Positions 1-7,344 of a stretch of 46,044 bases of DNA are shown one piece after another; position 1 is the stretch's first letter; every line of letters begins with the position of its first letter. The notes beneath the pieces were generated by a model. That model was not told where the DNA came from. It worked only from the letters and a program-made list of their open reading frames with translations, and ran no database searches. Both the position numbers and the translations under genes were made by a program. Source of the stretch: JAHFRG01 sp036522275 (GTDB taxonomy: Bacteria; Pseudomonadota; Gammaproteobacteria; Burkholderiales; JAHFRG01); assembly GCA_036522275.1 (NCBI GenBank), contig DATDGC010000013.1, positions 1-46,044 on the forward strand, written 5' to 3'.

Positions 1-867
1 CCCGGATTCAAGTTTGGCAATTTGCTCATTTAAGGTGGAAACCAGGGCGTCGGTGCCAAGCAGAATGTGATCGCGCACTTTGGTATTGCCGTCCTGTTGC
101 TCGAGGGACTGGGGTGGAGCGTCGCTTTCCAGGTTAATCAGGAAAACCCCTAAGGTGCCCTGCGTAGCTTGCATGGGATAGAGTTTGGCCAGGTTCCCGT
201 ACTGCACAAGATAATCGGTGACCTTGTCCACCTCTCCCTGCATCAGTTTGTAAGGGTTCGCCAAGGCAAGCAGCAGCGTCTGTTTGTATGTCGCACTGAC
301 ACTGTTGCGGCCGCCATCCATCGGCTCGTCATGCAGATTGCGCTGCAGCGCGAGGTACGCCAGCTGGTGGATTTCCGACCACATGCCAGGCGGTGTCGGG
401 GAATAAGTTTTGTAAAACGCGCACAGTGCTTTGCTTAAGGCAGCGATGGCGCGCTGGATCAGAAGGGGCAAGTGCTGGCGGCCACCCAAGCTGATGCGTT
501 TTTTTTCCAGGCGTTCGAGCAGAATTATCTTGTAGCCATACGCCAGCTCCACGAACAGCCGGCGTGCCAGATTCGCGGCCTGGCGGCTTTTCTCAGGCAA
601 CGGCAGTGCGACCATCGTATATTTGTGCTGCAATTCCGGCACCAGATTGTTAATCGCGGTCGTGTACATTTCGAGCAGCTTGAGGCGGATATCGGCCTCA
701 AGCGGAGCCCGGTTTAGTAAGATCAGCGCGTCGGAAACACTGTGGGCGGCTTCCACGATGTTGGCCAGCGGCAAAGCCTCAAGCCAGGCTTTGACCCGCC
801 TTGGATGGATTTCCGCTTTTAATTGCAATCCTTCACCCGTTTCGGGCAAACTGAGTTTGAGTGGCAT
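1..867 (-). CDS. Conserved hypothetical protein, 3' end beyond window
   Basis: An open frame runs on the minus strand from an ATG at 867 through 289 codons to the left edge without a stop, so the C-terminus is missing. The start reads MPLKLSLPETGEGLQLK. The protein is soluble-looking, largely helical and leucine-rich, with no signal peptide, membrane segment or cysteine motif that I can see. It has the look of the large cytoplasmic proteins of unknown function found in Betaproteobacteria that sometimes carry a C-terminal PilZ-like domain, but that part would lie outside the window, so I do not assign a function. It is divergent from the thioredoxin gene, with a 260-bp intergenic region (868-1127) in which I see no clear promoter. 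Confidence 0.75.
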   Translation of the reverse strand, partial: MPLKLSLPETGEGLQLKAEIHPRRVKAWLEALPLANIVEAAHSVSDALILLNRAPLEADIRLKLLEMYTTAINNLVPELQHKYTMVALPLPEKSRQAANLARRLFVELAYGYKIILLERLEKKRISLGGRQHLPLLIQRAIAALSKALCAFYKTYSPTPPGMWSEIHQLAYLALQRNLHDEPMDGGRNSVSATYKQTLLLALANPYKLMQGEVDKVTDYLVQYGNLAKLYPMQATQGTLGVFLINLESDAPPQSLEQQDGNTKVRDHILLGTDALVSTLNEQIAKLESG

Positions 868-1127
868 AAATTACTTACAGGATTACAGATTCGGTACTGT
901 TGCTCCTAAACGTGCTCCCGGAAAGCAAGCTATGCTCAACAGGCGCGCGGCGCAACTTGCCGTGTGTTGCATTATTTTGTTGGAAGACCAAGTATAGACG
1001 CAAACTGTCAATTATTCACGCAAAATACCACAGATTTTATCCTTGCGGTGCCATCCGCGCGCCGGTGGGGGGCTAGGGGACTGCGGTTCTACGCAGGCAG
1101 TCGTAACTGAGACAGGCCACGATTTTC

Positions 1128-1628
1128 ATGAAGCATTTCATTTTGGCACTGTGTCTGATGCTCGCGGGCGCAGCCCACGCCGAAGATTTTTCCGTGACCG
1201 ACACCCAGGGCAAGACGCACAGGCTCAGCGACTATCGCGATAAATGGGTATTGGTGAATTTCTGGGCGACCTGGTGTCCGCCTTGCCTCGAAGAAATCCC
1301 GGATTTGGTGGCGCTGTACGAAGCTCACAGAAAAGAACTGGAAGTGATCGGCATCGCCATGGAATACCGGGACACGAAGGCGGTGATTGAATTTGCCGAC
1401 AATTTATTCATATCCTATCCGGTGGTGCTGGGTAACGACAAAATCGCCGCGCAAATCGGCAAGGTCAACGGGCTTCCCACCAGTTTCATATTCAGCCCCA
1501 GCGGCAAGCTGGTTATGCGTCACGTCGGGGCGCTTGACCGCCAGACTGTTGAACGGTTCCTGGGGTTTAACAAGGCTGACTGCGGGGCGGTCCGGGCAGG
1601 AGGATCACAAGCCGGGTTGATGTGTTAA
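1128..1628 (+). CDS. TlpA/ResA-like periplasmic thioredoxin
   Basis: 166 aa. The first ~18 residues (MKHFILALCLMLAGAAHA) are a signal peptide, so the mature domain acts in the periplasm. The thioredoxin fold shows the active site WCPPC (FWATWCPPCLEEIP, near residue 50) and the cis-Pro loop GLPTSF. CPPC is typical of reducing TlpA/ResA-type proteins that keep cytochrome c haem-binding cysteines or other periplasmic thiols reduced; the partner cannot be told from the neighbourhood. Two extra cysteines lie in the C-terminal tail (DCGAVR and the final LMC), which is unusual. The ribosome binding site is weak. It faces the transglycosylase gene convergently across a 20-bp gap. Confidence 0.9.
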   Translation: MKHFILALCLMLAGAAHAEDFSVTDTQGKTHRLSDYRDKWVLVNFWATWCPPCLEEIPDLVALYEAHRKELEVIGIAMEYRDTKAVIEFADNLFISYPVVLGNDKIAAQIGKVNGLPTSFIFSPSGKLVMRHVGALDRQTVERFLGFNKADCGAVRAGGSQAGLMC

Positions 1629-1648
1629 TCCACCGCGCTTAAATGCGG

Positions 1649-2248
1649 CTATATTTGCCTGCCGCGTACCGGGTATTTCCAGGCGGTAATCCATGCTCTG
1701 ACCACCTGGTTGGGATAATTGGATTGTCCAAGACTCCCGTTATAGCGCCCAAGCGCCCGGTACAGATCGCCGTTCTCCATGGTCAGGTAGTAACGCAGGA
1801 TGGTGCAGCCATAGCGCAGATTGGTCTTGAGATGAAACAGGTTATGATCTTTAGAGCCGATTTCCTTCACCCAGAACGGCATCACTTGCATATAACCGCG
1901 CGCGCTGGCTTTTGATACCGCGTATTTTCTGAAGCGGCTTTCCACCTGGATCAATCCCAGCACCAATTGCGGGTCAAGCCCGGCGCGGGTTGCCTCGTAA
2001 TGCACGGTCTTGAGGAAATCGTAACGCGCTTTCGCGTTGGGAATGCGATCTCCCAGCCGCAGTGCCATATCGTCAAGCCAGGCTTTGGCTTCCGCTTCGG
2101 AATTGAAAGCAAGCCGCGGGCTGGCTTTGTCGGTTACCGCTTTTTGCATTCCTGCGCGCACGCTGGCTGAAAGCGGCTCGTAGACTTGCGCGCCGGCCCA
2201 TGTAAGTTGGCTTGCCGCCAACAGCAAACAACCAATCAGTTTTTGCAT
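1649..2248 (-). CDS. Lytic transglycosylase, SLT domain
   Basis: 199 aa with a signal peptide (MQKLIGCLLLAASQLTWAGA). The SLT (lysozyme-like, Slt70 C-terminal) domain covers about residues 90-190. The catalytic glutamate is in QVESRF, followed by the family motifs ARGYMQVMPFW and the late ALGRYNGSLG. It cleaves the MurNAc-GlcNAc bond of peptidoglycan with 1,6-anhydro product formation in the periplasm. Its start codon lies inside the 3' end of proS (13-bp overlap, same strand), so it is probably co-transcribed with and translationally coupled to proS. A second, unrelated SLT protein is encoded at 21102. Confidence 0.93.
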   Translation of the reverse strand: MQKLIGCLLLAASQLTWAGAQVYEPLSASVRAGMQKAVTDKASPRLAFNSEAEAKAWLDDMALRLGDRIPNAKARYDFLKTVHYEATRAGLDPQLVLGLIQVESRFRKYAVSKASARGYMQVMPFWVKEIGSKDHNLFHLKTNLRYGCTILRYYLTMENGDLYRALGRYNGSLGQSNYPNQVVRAWITAWKYPVRGRQI

Positions 2249-3945
2249 AACTTGGATTGTATAAAACTCACGCAGTTTTGCAAGGAAACAGTTCGCATTT
2301 TCGCATCGCGGCGCCCCTGGTATTCTACCTCGCCCTGCTTAAGCCCCCGCTCGCCGACCACCAGCCGGTGCGGGATGCCGATGAGTTCCATGTCAGCGAA
2401 CATCGCTCCGGGACGCTCGTCGCGATCATCCAGCAGGACCTCGATACCGCTGGCGCAAAGCTCATTGTGGAGCCTTTCCGACTGTGTGCGTACCTCAGCA
2501 CTCTTGCCGATCGGCACGATGGCGAGGTCGAAGGGCGCTATCGCCTGCGGAAAAATAATACCATGCTCATCGTTATTCTGTTCAATCGCCGCCGCCACGA
2601 TGCGCGATACGCCGATTCCGTAACAACCCATTTCCATGAACCGCGTCTGCCCGGTTTCATCAAGAAATGTAGCGTTCATAGCCTCGGAATATTTGGTGCG
2701 CAGTTGAAAAACGTGACCGACTTCGATGCCACGGCAAATTTCCAATTTCCCTTTGCCGTCAGGGCAGGGATCCCCCGGCACCACGTTGCGGATGTCGGCG
2801 ACGAGAGAAGGTTCCGGCAAATCGCGCCTGAAGTTGACGCCGGTCAAGTGATAATCGGCTGCATTAGCGCCACAGACGAAATCGCTCATCACAGCCACGC
2901 TGCGGTCCGCAATTATTCCTATATTCGGGCTTAGGCCTACAGGCCCGATATAACCGGGAGGGCATCCCGTGGCCTTGACGATTTCTTCATCTTTGGCGAA
3001 GCGGAATGGGTTGAGATGAGGAATGTTCTGTGTTTTGATTTCGTTCAGCGCATGATCGCCGCGCAACAGCAAAACATACATTTGCTGGTCGTGCGCCACC
3101 ATCAGTGACTTGACGGTTTTTGCAAGCGGCAGCTTGAGAAACTCGCTTACTTCTTCGCAGGTTTTTTTCCCTGGTGTGGCAACTTTTTCCATGGTTTGAT
3201 TCGGTTCAGAGCGTGCGGTATCGGGGGCGAGAGCTTCGGCAAGTTGGATATTGGCCGCATAATCCGAGTTCGGACAAAATGCGATTGCGTCTTCACCGGA
3301 TTCTGCTAGCACATGGAATTCGTGCGAGCCGGTGCCGCCAATGACGCCGGTGGCGGCGGCCACCGCGCGGAAATTGAGTCCCAGCCGGGTGAAAATCCGC
3401 GTATAGGTGTCGTACATCAGCTGATAGGTTTGATCGAGACTCGCCTTGTCGGCATGGAACGAATAGGCGTCCTTCATTACGAACTCGCGGGCGCGCATTA
3501 CGCCAAAGCGCGGGCGGATCTCATCGCGGAACTTGGTCTGGATCTGGTAGAGGTTAATAGGCAATTGGCGGTAACTTTTCACTTCGCGCCGCACGATATC
3601 GGTGATTACTTCCTCATGCGTCGGGCCAAAACAGAATTCGCGCTGGTGACGGTCTTTGATGCGCAGCAGTTCCGGACCATATTTTTCCCAGCGCATGGAT
3701 TCCTGCCACAAATCCGCCGGTTGCACTGCGGGCATTAATAATTCAATCGCGCCGCTTCTGTCCATTTCCTCGCGCACGATGGTTTCCACTTTGCGCAGCA
3801 CGCGCAAGCCCAGCGGCATCCAAGTATAAAGGCCGCTCGCCAGGCGTTTGATGAGGCCTGCACGCAGCATCAGGCGGTGGCTGGTAAGCTCCGCTTCAGA
3901 AGGCGCTTCCTTCAGCGTGGAAAGAAAAAACTGCGAGACCCGCAT
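2236..3945 (-). CDS. proS: Prolyl-tRNA synthetase (bacterial type)
   Basis: 569 aa, the usual length of bacterial-type ProRS. It opens with the conserved MRVSQFFLSTLKEAPSEAE, has class II motif 2 (FRDEIRPRFGVMRAREFVMKD in two parts, near residue 140), the INS editing domain inserted between motifs 2 and 3 (about residues 225-400) and motif 3 in GCYGIGVSRI. The C-terminal anticodon-binding domain begins near residue 475 (FDLAIVPIG). It charges tRNA-Pro with proline and clears Ala-tRNA-Pro. A tRNA-Pro gene lies in the same window at 11555 but not next to it. It is divergent from rppH, and the transglycosylase gene follows with overlap. Confidence 0.98.
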   Translation of the reverse strand: MRVSQFFLSTLKEAPSEAELTSHRLMLRAGLIKRLASGLYTWMPLGLRVLRKVETIVREEMDRSGAIELLMPAVQPADLWQESMRWEKYGPELLRIKDRHQREFCFGPTHEEVITDIVRREVKSYRQLPINLYQIQTKFRDEIRPRFGVMRAREFVMKDAYSFHADKASLDQTYQLMYDTYTRIFTRLGLNFRAVAAATGVIGGTGSHEFHVLAESGEDAIAFCPNSDYAANIQLAEALAPDTARSEPNQTMEKVATPGKKTCEEVSEFLKLPLAKTVKSLMVAHDQQMYVLLLRGDHALNEIKTQNIPHLNPFRFAKDEEIVKATGCPPGYIGPVGLSPNIGIIADRSVAVMSDFVCGANAADYHLTGVNFRRDLPEPSLVADIRNVVPGDPCPDGKGKLEICRGIEVGHVFQLRTKYSEAMNATFLDETGQTRFMEMGCYGIGVSRIVAAAIEQNNDEHGIIFPQAIAPFDLAIVPIGKSAEVRTQSERLHNELCASGIEVLLDDRDERPGAMFADMELIGIPHRLVVGERGLKQGEVEYQGRRDAKMRTVSLQNCVSFIQSKLCKN

Positions 3946-4136
3946 AAGTTTTCGTCAAAGCCCAGCCAAAAGTCCCGTATTTTACAATTTAGCCAGGAGT
4001 TCTGCAGATTTTTAGCGTGTCTTGAGTTGTGCCTGATTATGATGCCCGAAATCCTTTATACAAAGGTTCTGTGTCTTTCATTCTTATGGAAAATATGGAA
4101 AAATTAGTCTAATTCGAGAAATGACAGGTGGTTGAT

Positions 4137-4646
4137 ATGATCGATCGAGATGGATATCGCCCCAATGTCGGCATCATTATTCTGAATTTAAAGAACGAGG
4201 TATTTTGGGGCAAGCGTGTAAAAGAACATTCCTGGCAGTTTCCACAGGGCGGCATTAAGCCCGGGGAAACCCCCGAGCAAGCCATGTACCGTGAGCTCAT
4301 GGAAGAGGTGGGTTTAAGCCCGGAGCACGTGAAAATCATCGGGCGTACTCGCGATTGGTTGCGCTACGAGGTGCCGTTTAACTGGGTCAAGAGGGAATGG
4401 CGAGGAGCCTACAAAGGCCAAAAGCAGATCTGGTATCTGCTGAGGCTGGTCGGGCGCGATTGCGATGTCAAGCTTCGTGCGTGCCCCCATCCCGAATTTG
4501 ATGCCTGGTGCTGGCAGAATTATTGGGTGCCTCTGGAGTCTGTTATTGAATTCAAGCGCGAAGTTTACCAGCAGGCGCTCAACGAGCTGTCGCGGTTTCT
4601 GCATCGCCATAACGATTCCCGCGGCCAAAAAGCAAAAGCCCCTTAG
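4137..4646 (+). CDS. rppH: RNA 5'-pyrophosphohydrolase (Nudix)
   Basis: 169 aa. I chose the ATG at 4137 (MIDRDGYRPNVG) because it aligns with the E. coli RppH start (MIDDDGYRPNVG) and has AGGTGG five bases upstream; an in-frame GTG at 4128 is possible but lies inside that site. The Nudix box is complete: GG-x5-E-x7-RELMEEVGL around residues 38-60. The enzyme removes pyrophosphate from the 5' triphosphate of mRNA and triggers 5'-end-dependent decay. The stop codon TAG (4644-4646) is formed exactly at the junction with a repeat-element end. The tail after residue ~155 is short and basic. Confidence 0.96.
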   Translation: MIDRDGYRPNVGIIILNLKNEVFWGKRVKEHSWQFPQGGIKPGETPEQAMYRELMEEVGLSPEHVKIIGRTRDWLRYEVPFNWVKREWRGAYKGQKQIWYLLRLVGRDCDVKLRACPHPEFDAWCWQNYWVPLESVIEFKREVYQQALNELSRFLHRHNDSRGQKAKAP

Positions 4647-4682
4647 GGAACCTCTGAACAAGTCCTACGTGGGCGCGACGGT
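4647..4682 (+). mobile_element. Solo left end of the 275-bp IS5-like non-autonomous element
   Basis: The sequence begins GGAACCTCTGAACAAGTCC and continues ACGTGGGCGCGACGG. It matches the left end of the complete copy at 25698 for about 36 bases, then diverges. It is preceded by TTAG, a YTAR-type target like those of IS5 relatives, and that TTAG contains the rppH stop codon. No matching right end is found before the rubrerythrin gene, so this is a remnant. Confidence 0.7.
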
Positions 4683-4706
4683 TCGCTCATCCCAGGCAAA
4701 GTTTTA

Positions 4707-4735
4707 TTGACAGGGCTATAGGCACTGATTATACT
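4707..4735 (+). promoter_or_regulatory. Sigma70 promoter of the rubrerythrin operon
   Basis: A perfect -35 hexamer TTGACA (4707-4712) and the -10 TATACT (4730-4735) are separated by 17 bp. Transcription would begin near 4742 and leave a leader of about 110 nt before the rubrerythrin ATG. The leader starts close to the small palindromic word TTAGTCTAA (4753-4761), a possible operator. Confidence 0.75.
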
Positions 4736-4851
4736 TAGTTCACAGATTAGATTTAGTCTAACTGCTGCTTACGGTTTACAGACTTTGCCATTCGGGCGAG
4801 CGCAATAATCAATATTTGTTGTTTTTAATCATTTTATTACAGGAGACGAAG

Positions 4852-5271
4852 ATGCAGCTCAAAGGATCTAAAACTCATGAAAGTCTCAAAGCGGCATTTG
4901 CCGGCGAATCCATGGCGAACCGTCGCTATTTATATTTCGCAGCAAAGGCTGATGTGGAAGGGCAAAACGATGTGTCGGCAGTGTTTCGGTCCACCGCGGA
5001 AGGTGAAACCGGGCACGCTCATGGTCATCTCGAATATCTGGAACCCTGTGGCGATCCCGCCACTGACCAGCCTTTTGGTCCCACCCGCCTTAACCTGAAA
5101 TCCGCGATACACGGCGAAACCCACGAATACACCGACATGTACCCGGGAATGGCCAAGGTCGCCCGCGAAGAAGGTTTTGACGAAATCGGGGATTGGTTTG
5201 AGACGCTGGCTAAAGCTGAGCGTTCTCATGCCAACCGTTTCAAGAAAGCCCTCGACGCACTGGCTGACTAA
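4852..5271 (+). CDS. Rubrerythrin-type diiron protein without rubredoxin domain
   Basis: 139 aa. The ATG at 4852 is chosen because AGGAG lies six bases upstream; the frame is open further 5' but without a site. The four-helix ferritin-like domain carries the diiron ligands: ESMANRRY, ETGHAHGH (ExxH), ETHEY and AERSHANRF (ExxH). The C-terminal rubredoxin domain of classical rubrerythrin is absent, so electrons must come from a separate partner. The protein is expected to reduce hydrogen peroxide to water in the cytoplasm. It is the first gene of a three-gene run with a Fe-S protein and DUF3501, which makes the Fe-S protein a natural candidate for that electron partner (inference). Confidence 0.93.
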   Translation: MQLKGSKTHESLKAAFAGESMANRRYLYFAAKADVEGQNDVSAVFRSTAEGETGHAHGHLEYLEPCGDPATDQPFGPTRLNLKSAIHGETHEYTDMYPGMAKVAREEGFDEIGDWFETLAKAERSHANRFKKALDALAD

Positions 5272-5281
5272 ATGCACGTGA

Positions 5282-5370
5282 GGGGTAAGGGGTTAGGAGT
5301 AAGGTGTGAAAAACCTCATTCCTGTCGCGCTTTACCCCTCACCCCTCACTCCTAACCCCTTACTCCTAAC
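5282..5370. repeat. G/A-rich inverted repeat before the Fe-S protein start codon
   Basis: The left arm (5282-5311) is built of short degenerate units such as GGGGTAAGGGGTTAGGAGT. The right arm (about 5334-5370) is its complement with further units (CCCTCACTCCTAACCCC). A 13-bp core, AGGGGTTAGGAGT at 5288-5300, pairs perfectly with 5348-5360; over about 30 bp there are only about five mismatches. The right arm ends directly at the ATG of the next gene at 5371, which has no separate Shine-Dalgarno sequence. In RNA this would be a long stem covering the translation start region. Confidence 0.8.
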
Positions 5371-6696
5371 ATGACCCGAGAAGGCAGCCTTGAGGCGCCA
5401 AAGCGCTACCCTATTGACTGGCGCAATCCGGATTTCTACAATGAAGGACCGCTGCTCGACGAACTAGGGCGGATCTTCGATATCTGTCACGGCTGCCGCC
5501 GTTGCGTCAATCTATGCAATGCTTTCCCGCGCTTGTTCGACTTGATCGACACGGGCGCTACGGGAGAAATTGACGGAGTGGACAAAAGCAAATACTGGGA
5601 GGTGGTTGACCAGTGTTATCTGTGCGACATGTGTTTCATGACCAAATGTCCGTACGTGCCACCCCATCCCTGGAACGTTGATTTTCCGCACGTGATGCTG
5701 CGCGCCAAAGCAGTCAAGTACCAGAAAGGCAAGTTCACATTCCGCGACAAGCTGCTCTCCAGCACCGATGCTGTAGGCAAGCTCGCCAGCATTCCCGTGG
5801 TGGTGCAGATGGTCAACGCAGTTAATAAGACGCCGGTAGCACGCAAAGCCATGCATAGCATGCTGGGAATCCATAAAGAGCGCCATTTGCCCGAATACCA
5901 GAGCGCGACTTTCCGCAAGACCGTAGTGTGCAACCAGGGCTTTGCAGTGAAAGACAGCGCCAACACCCCCGGCAAGGTGGCGGTTTTTTCGACCTGCTAC
6001 GTCAACTACAACGAACCGGGCATAGGCCATGATTTGCTGAAAATCCTGGAGCACAATGAAATTCCCACGGTGATCGTGGAAAAGGAATCCTGTTGCGGCA
6101 TGCCCAAGTTGGAACTCGGCGCTCTCGAAGCGGTAGCCAAACTTAAGGAGGCCAATATTCCGCAGCTTGTGAAACTTGCCGGGCAAGGCTGCGCGATACT
6201 CACCGCGGTGCCGTCCTGTACCCTGATGTTCAAGCAGGAGCTGCCGCTGCTGTTTCCCGATGACGCCGAGGTCAAGGCGGTTGCAGACGCGATGTTCGAT
6301 CCGTTCGAGTATCTCATGTTGCGGCTGCGCGACGGCTTGCTCAAAACTGATTTCAAGCAAGCACTCGGCAAGGTTTCATACCATATTCCTTGCCATCTGA
6401 GGGTGCAGAACATAGGGCAGAAAACCCGGGAGCTGCTGCAAATGGTGCCCGGCACGCAGGTGAATACCGTGGAGCGCTGCTCCGGGCATGACGGAACCTG
6501 GGGGGTGAAAACCGAGTTTTTCGAGTATTCGATGAAAATCGGCAAGCCGGTTTTCAGGCAAATGGCTGAGCAGGCGCCGGATTACATCAGCTCCGATTGC
6601 GCCATCGCAGGCCGCCACATCGCACAAGGCATGGGTGATGCCGCCCCACGGAAAGAGCATCCGCTCACCCTGATACGTATTGCTTACGGGTTGTAA
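5371..6696 (+). CDS. GlpC/HdrD-like (Fe-S)-binding oxidoreductase
   Basis: 441 aa, cytoplasmic. Two [4Fe-4S] ferredoxin motifs are visible: CHGCRRCVNLC (about residue 40) and CYLCDMCFMTKCP (about residue 85). Two CCG-type (heterodisulfide reductase D) repeats follow: STCYVNYNEPG...ESCCGMP (about residues 210-245) and IPCHLRVQNIG...ERCSGHDG (about 345-375). The second repeat has CSGH where a canonical CCG would be. This family resembles the GlpC subunit of anaerobic glycerol-3-phosphate dehydrogenase and HdrD, but no GlpA/GlpB or Hdr partner is nearby. Genes for rubrerythrin and DUF3501 flank it closely, which suggests an electron-transfer role for the rubrerythrin. The start at 5371 has no Shine-Dalgarno; the frame is closed just upstream. 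Confidence 0.9.
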   Translation: MTREGSLEAPKRYPIDWRNPDFYNEGPLLDELGRIFDICHGCRRCVNLCNAFPRLFDLIDTGATGEIDGVDKSKYWEVVDQCYLCDMCFMTKCPYVPPHPWNVDFPHVMLRAKAVKYQKGKFTFRDKLLSSTDAVGKLASIPVVVQMVNAVNKTPVARKAMHSMLGIHKERHLPEYQSATFRKTVVCNQGFAVKDSANTPGKVAVFSTCYVNYNEPGIGHDLLKILEHNEIPTVIVEKESCCGMPKLELGALEAVAKLKEANIPQLVKLAGQGCAILTAVPSCTLMFKQELPLLFPDDAEVKAVADAMFDPFEYLMLRLRDGLLKTDFKQALGKVSYHIPCHLRVQNIGQKTRELLQMVPGTQVNTVERCSGHDGTWGVKTEFFEYSMKIGKPVFRQMAEQAPDYISSDCAIAGRHIAQGMGDAAPRKEHPLTLIRIAYGL

Positions 6697-6732
6697 ATGA
6701 TGAATTTGAATATGCCAGGAATGGAGCTACGC

Positions 6733-7317
6733 ATGGTGAACCGCGACAGCCTGATGACGCTCGAAGCGTATTCGCGCGCGCGCAAGGAATTCTGCGCCAA
6801 GGTGATGGCGCACAAGAAAAACCGCAAAGTGTATCTGGGCAGCCACGTGACGCTGCTATTCGAGGATGAGTTCACCATACGTTACCAGATCCAGGAAATG
6901 CTGCACGCCGAGAAAATCTTCGAGGAAGAGGGAATTCAGGACGAGCTTGAGGCTTATAACCCGCTGATACCCGACGGCAGCAATTGGAAAGCCACGATGC
7001 TGATCGAGTATCCCGACGTCGAACAGCGCAGGCAAATGCTGACCAAACTCAAGGGTGTGGAAAAACAAGTGTGGGTGCAGGCCGCAGGCTGCGGCCGTGT
7101 TTACGCGATCGCAGATGAAGACATGGAACGTGAGGACGAGGAAAAAACTTCTGCAGTGCATTTTCTGCGCTTTGAGCTCACACCCGAAATGATCCGGTCG
7201 CTCAAGCATGGCGCCGCTCTCGTCATGGGCATAGACCATCCCGCCTATCAGGTCGCCGGGGAAACCGTTGTGGATGCAGTGCGCTCATCGCTTATCAAGG
7301 ATTTGCGCGATTCCTGA
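6733..7317 (+). CDS. DUF3501 family protein
   Basis: About 194 aa from the ATG at 6733 (MVNRDSLMTLEAYSRARKEF), which has GGAG six bases upstream and fits the family N-terminus; ATGs at 6697 and 6721 are alternatives, the first directly after the stop of the Fe-S gene. Conserved family blocks are visible: MAHKKNRKVYLGSHVTLLFED, QIQEMLHAEKIFEEEGIQ, ELEAYNPLIPDG and LRFELTPEM. No cysteine cluster, signal peptide or membrane segment is seen. The biochemical function is unknown. The recurrent neighbourhood with rubrerythrin and a GlpC-like protein suggests it is part of that redox module, perhaps an assembly or regulatory partner (inference). Confidence 0.9.
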   Translation: MVNRDSLMTLEAYSRARKEFCAKVMAHKKNRKVYLGSHVTLLFEDEFTIRYQIQEMLHAEKIFEEEGIQDELEAYNPLIPDGSNWKATMLIEYPDVEQRRQMLTKLKGVEKQVWVQAAGCGRVYAIADEDMEREDEEKTSAVHFLRFELTPEMIRSLKHGAALVMGIDHPAYQVAGETVVDAVRSSLIKDLRDS

Positions 7318-7344
7318 AAGTTTATCCTCAGTCTTTAAGCGGTC

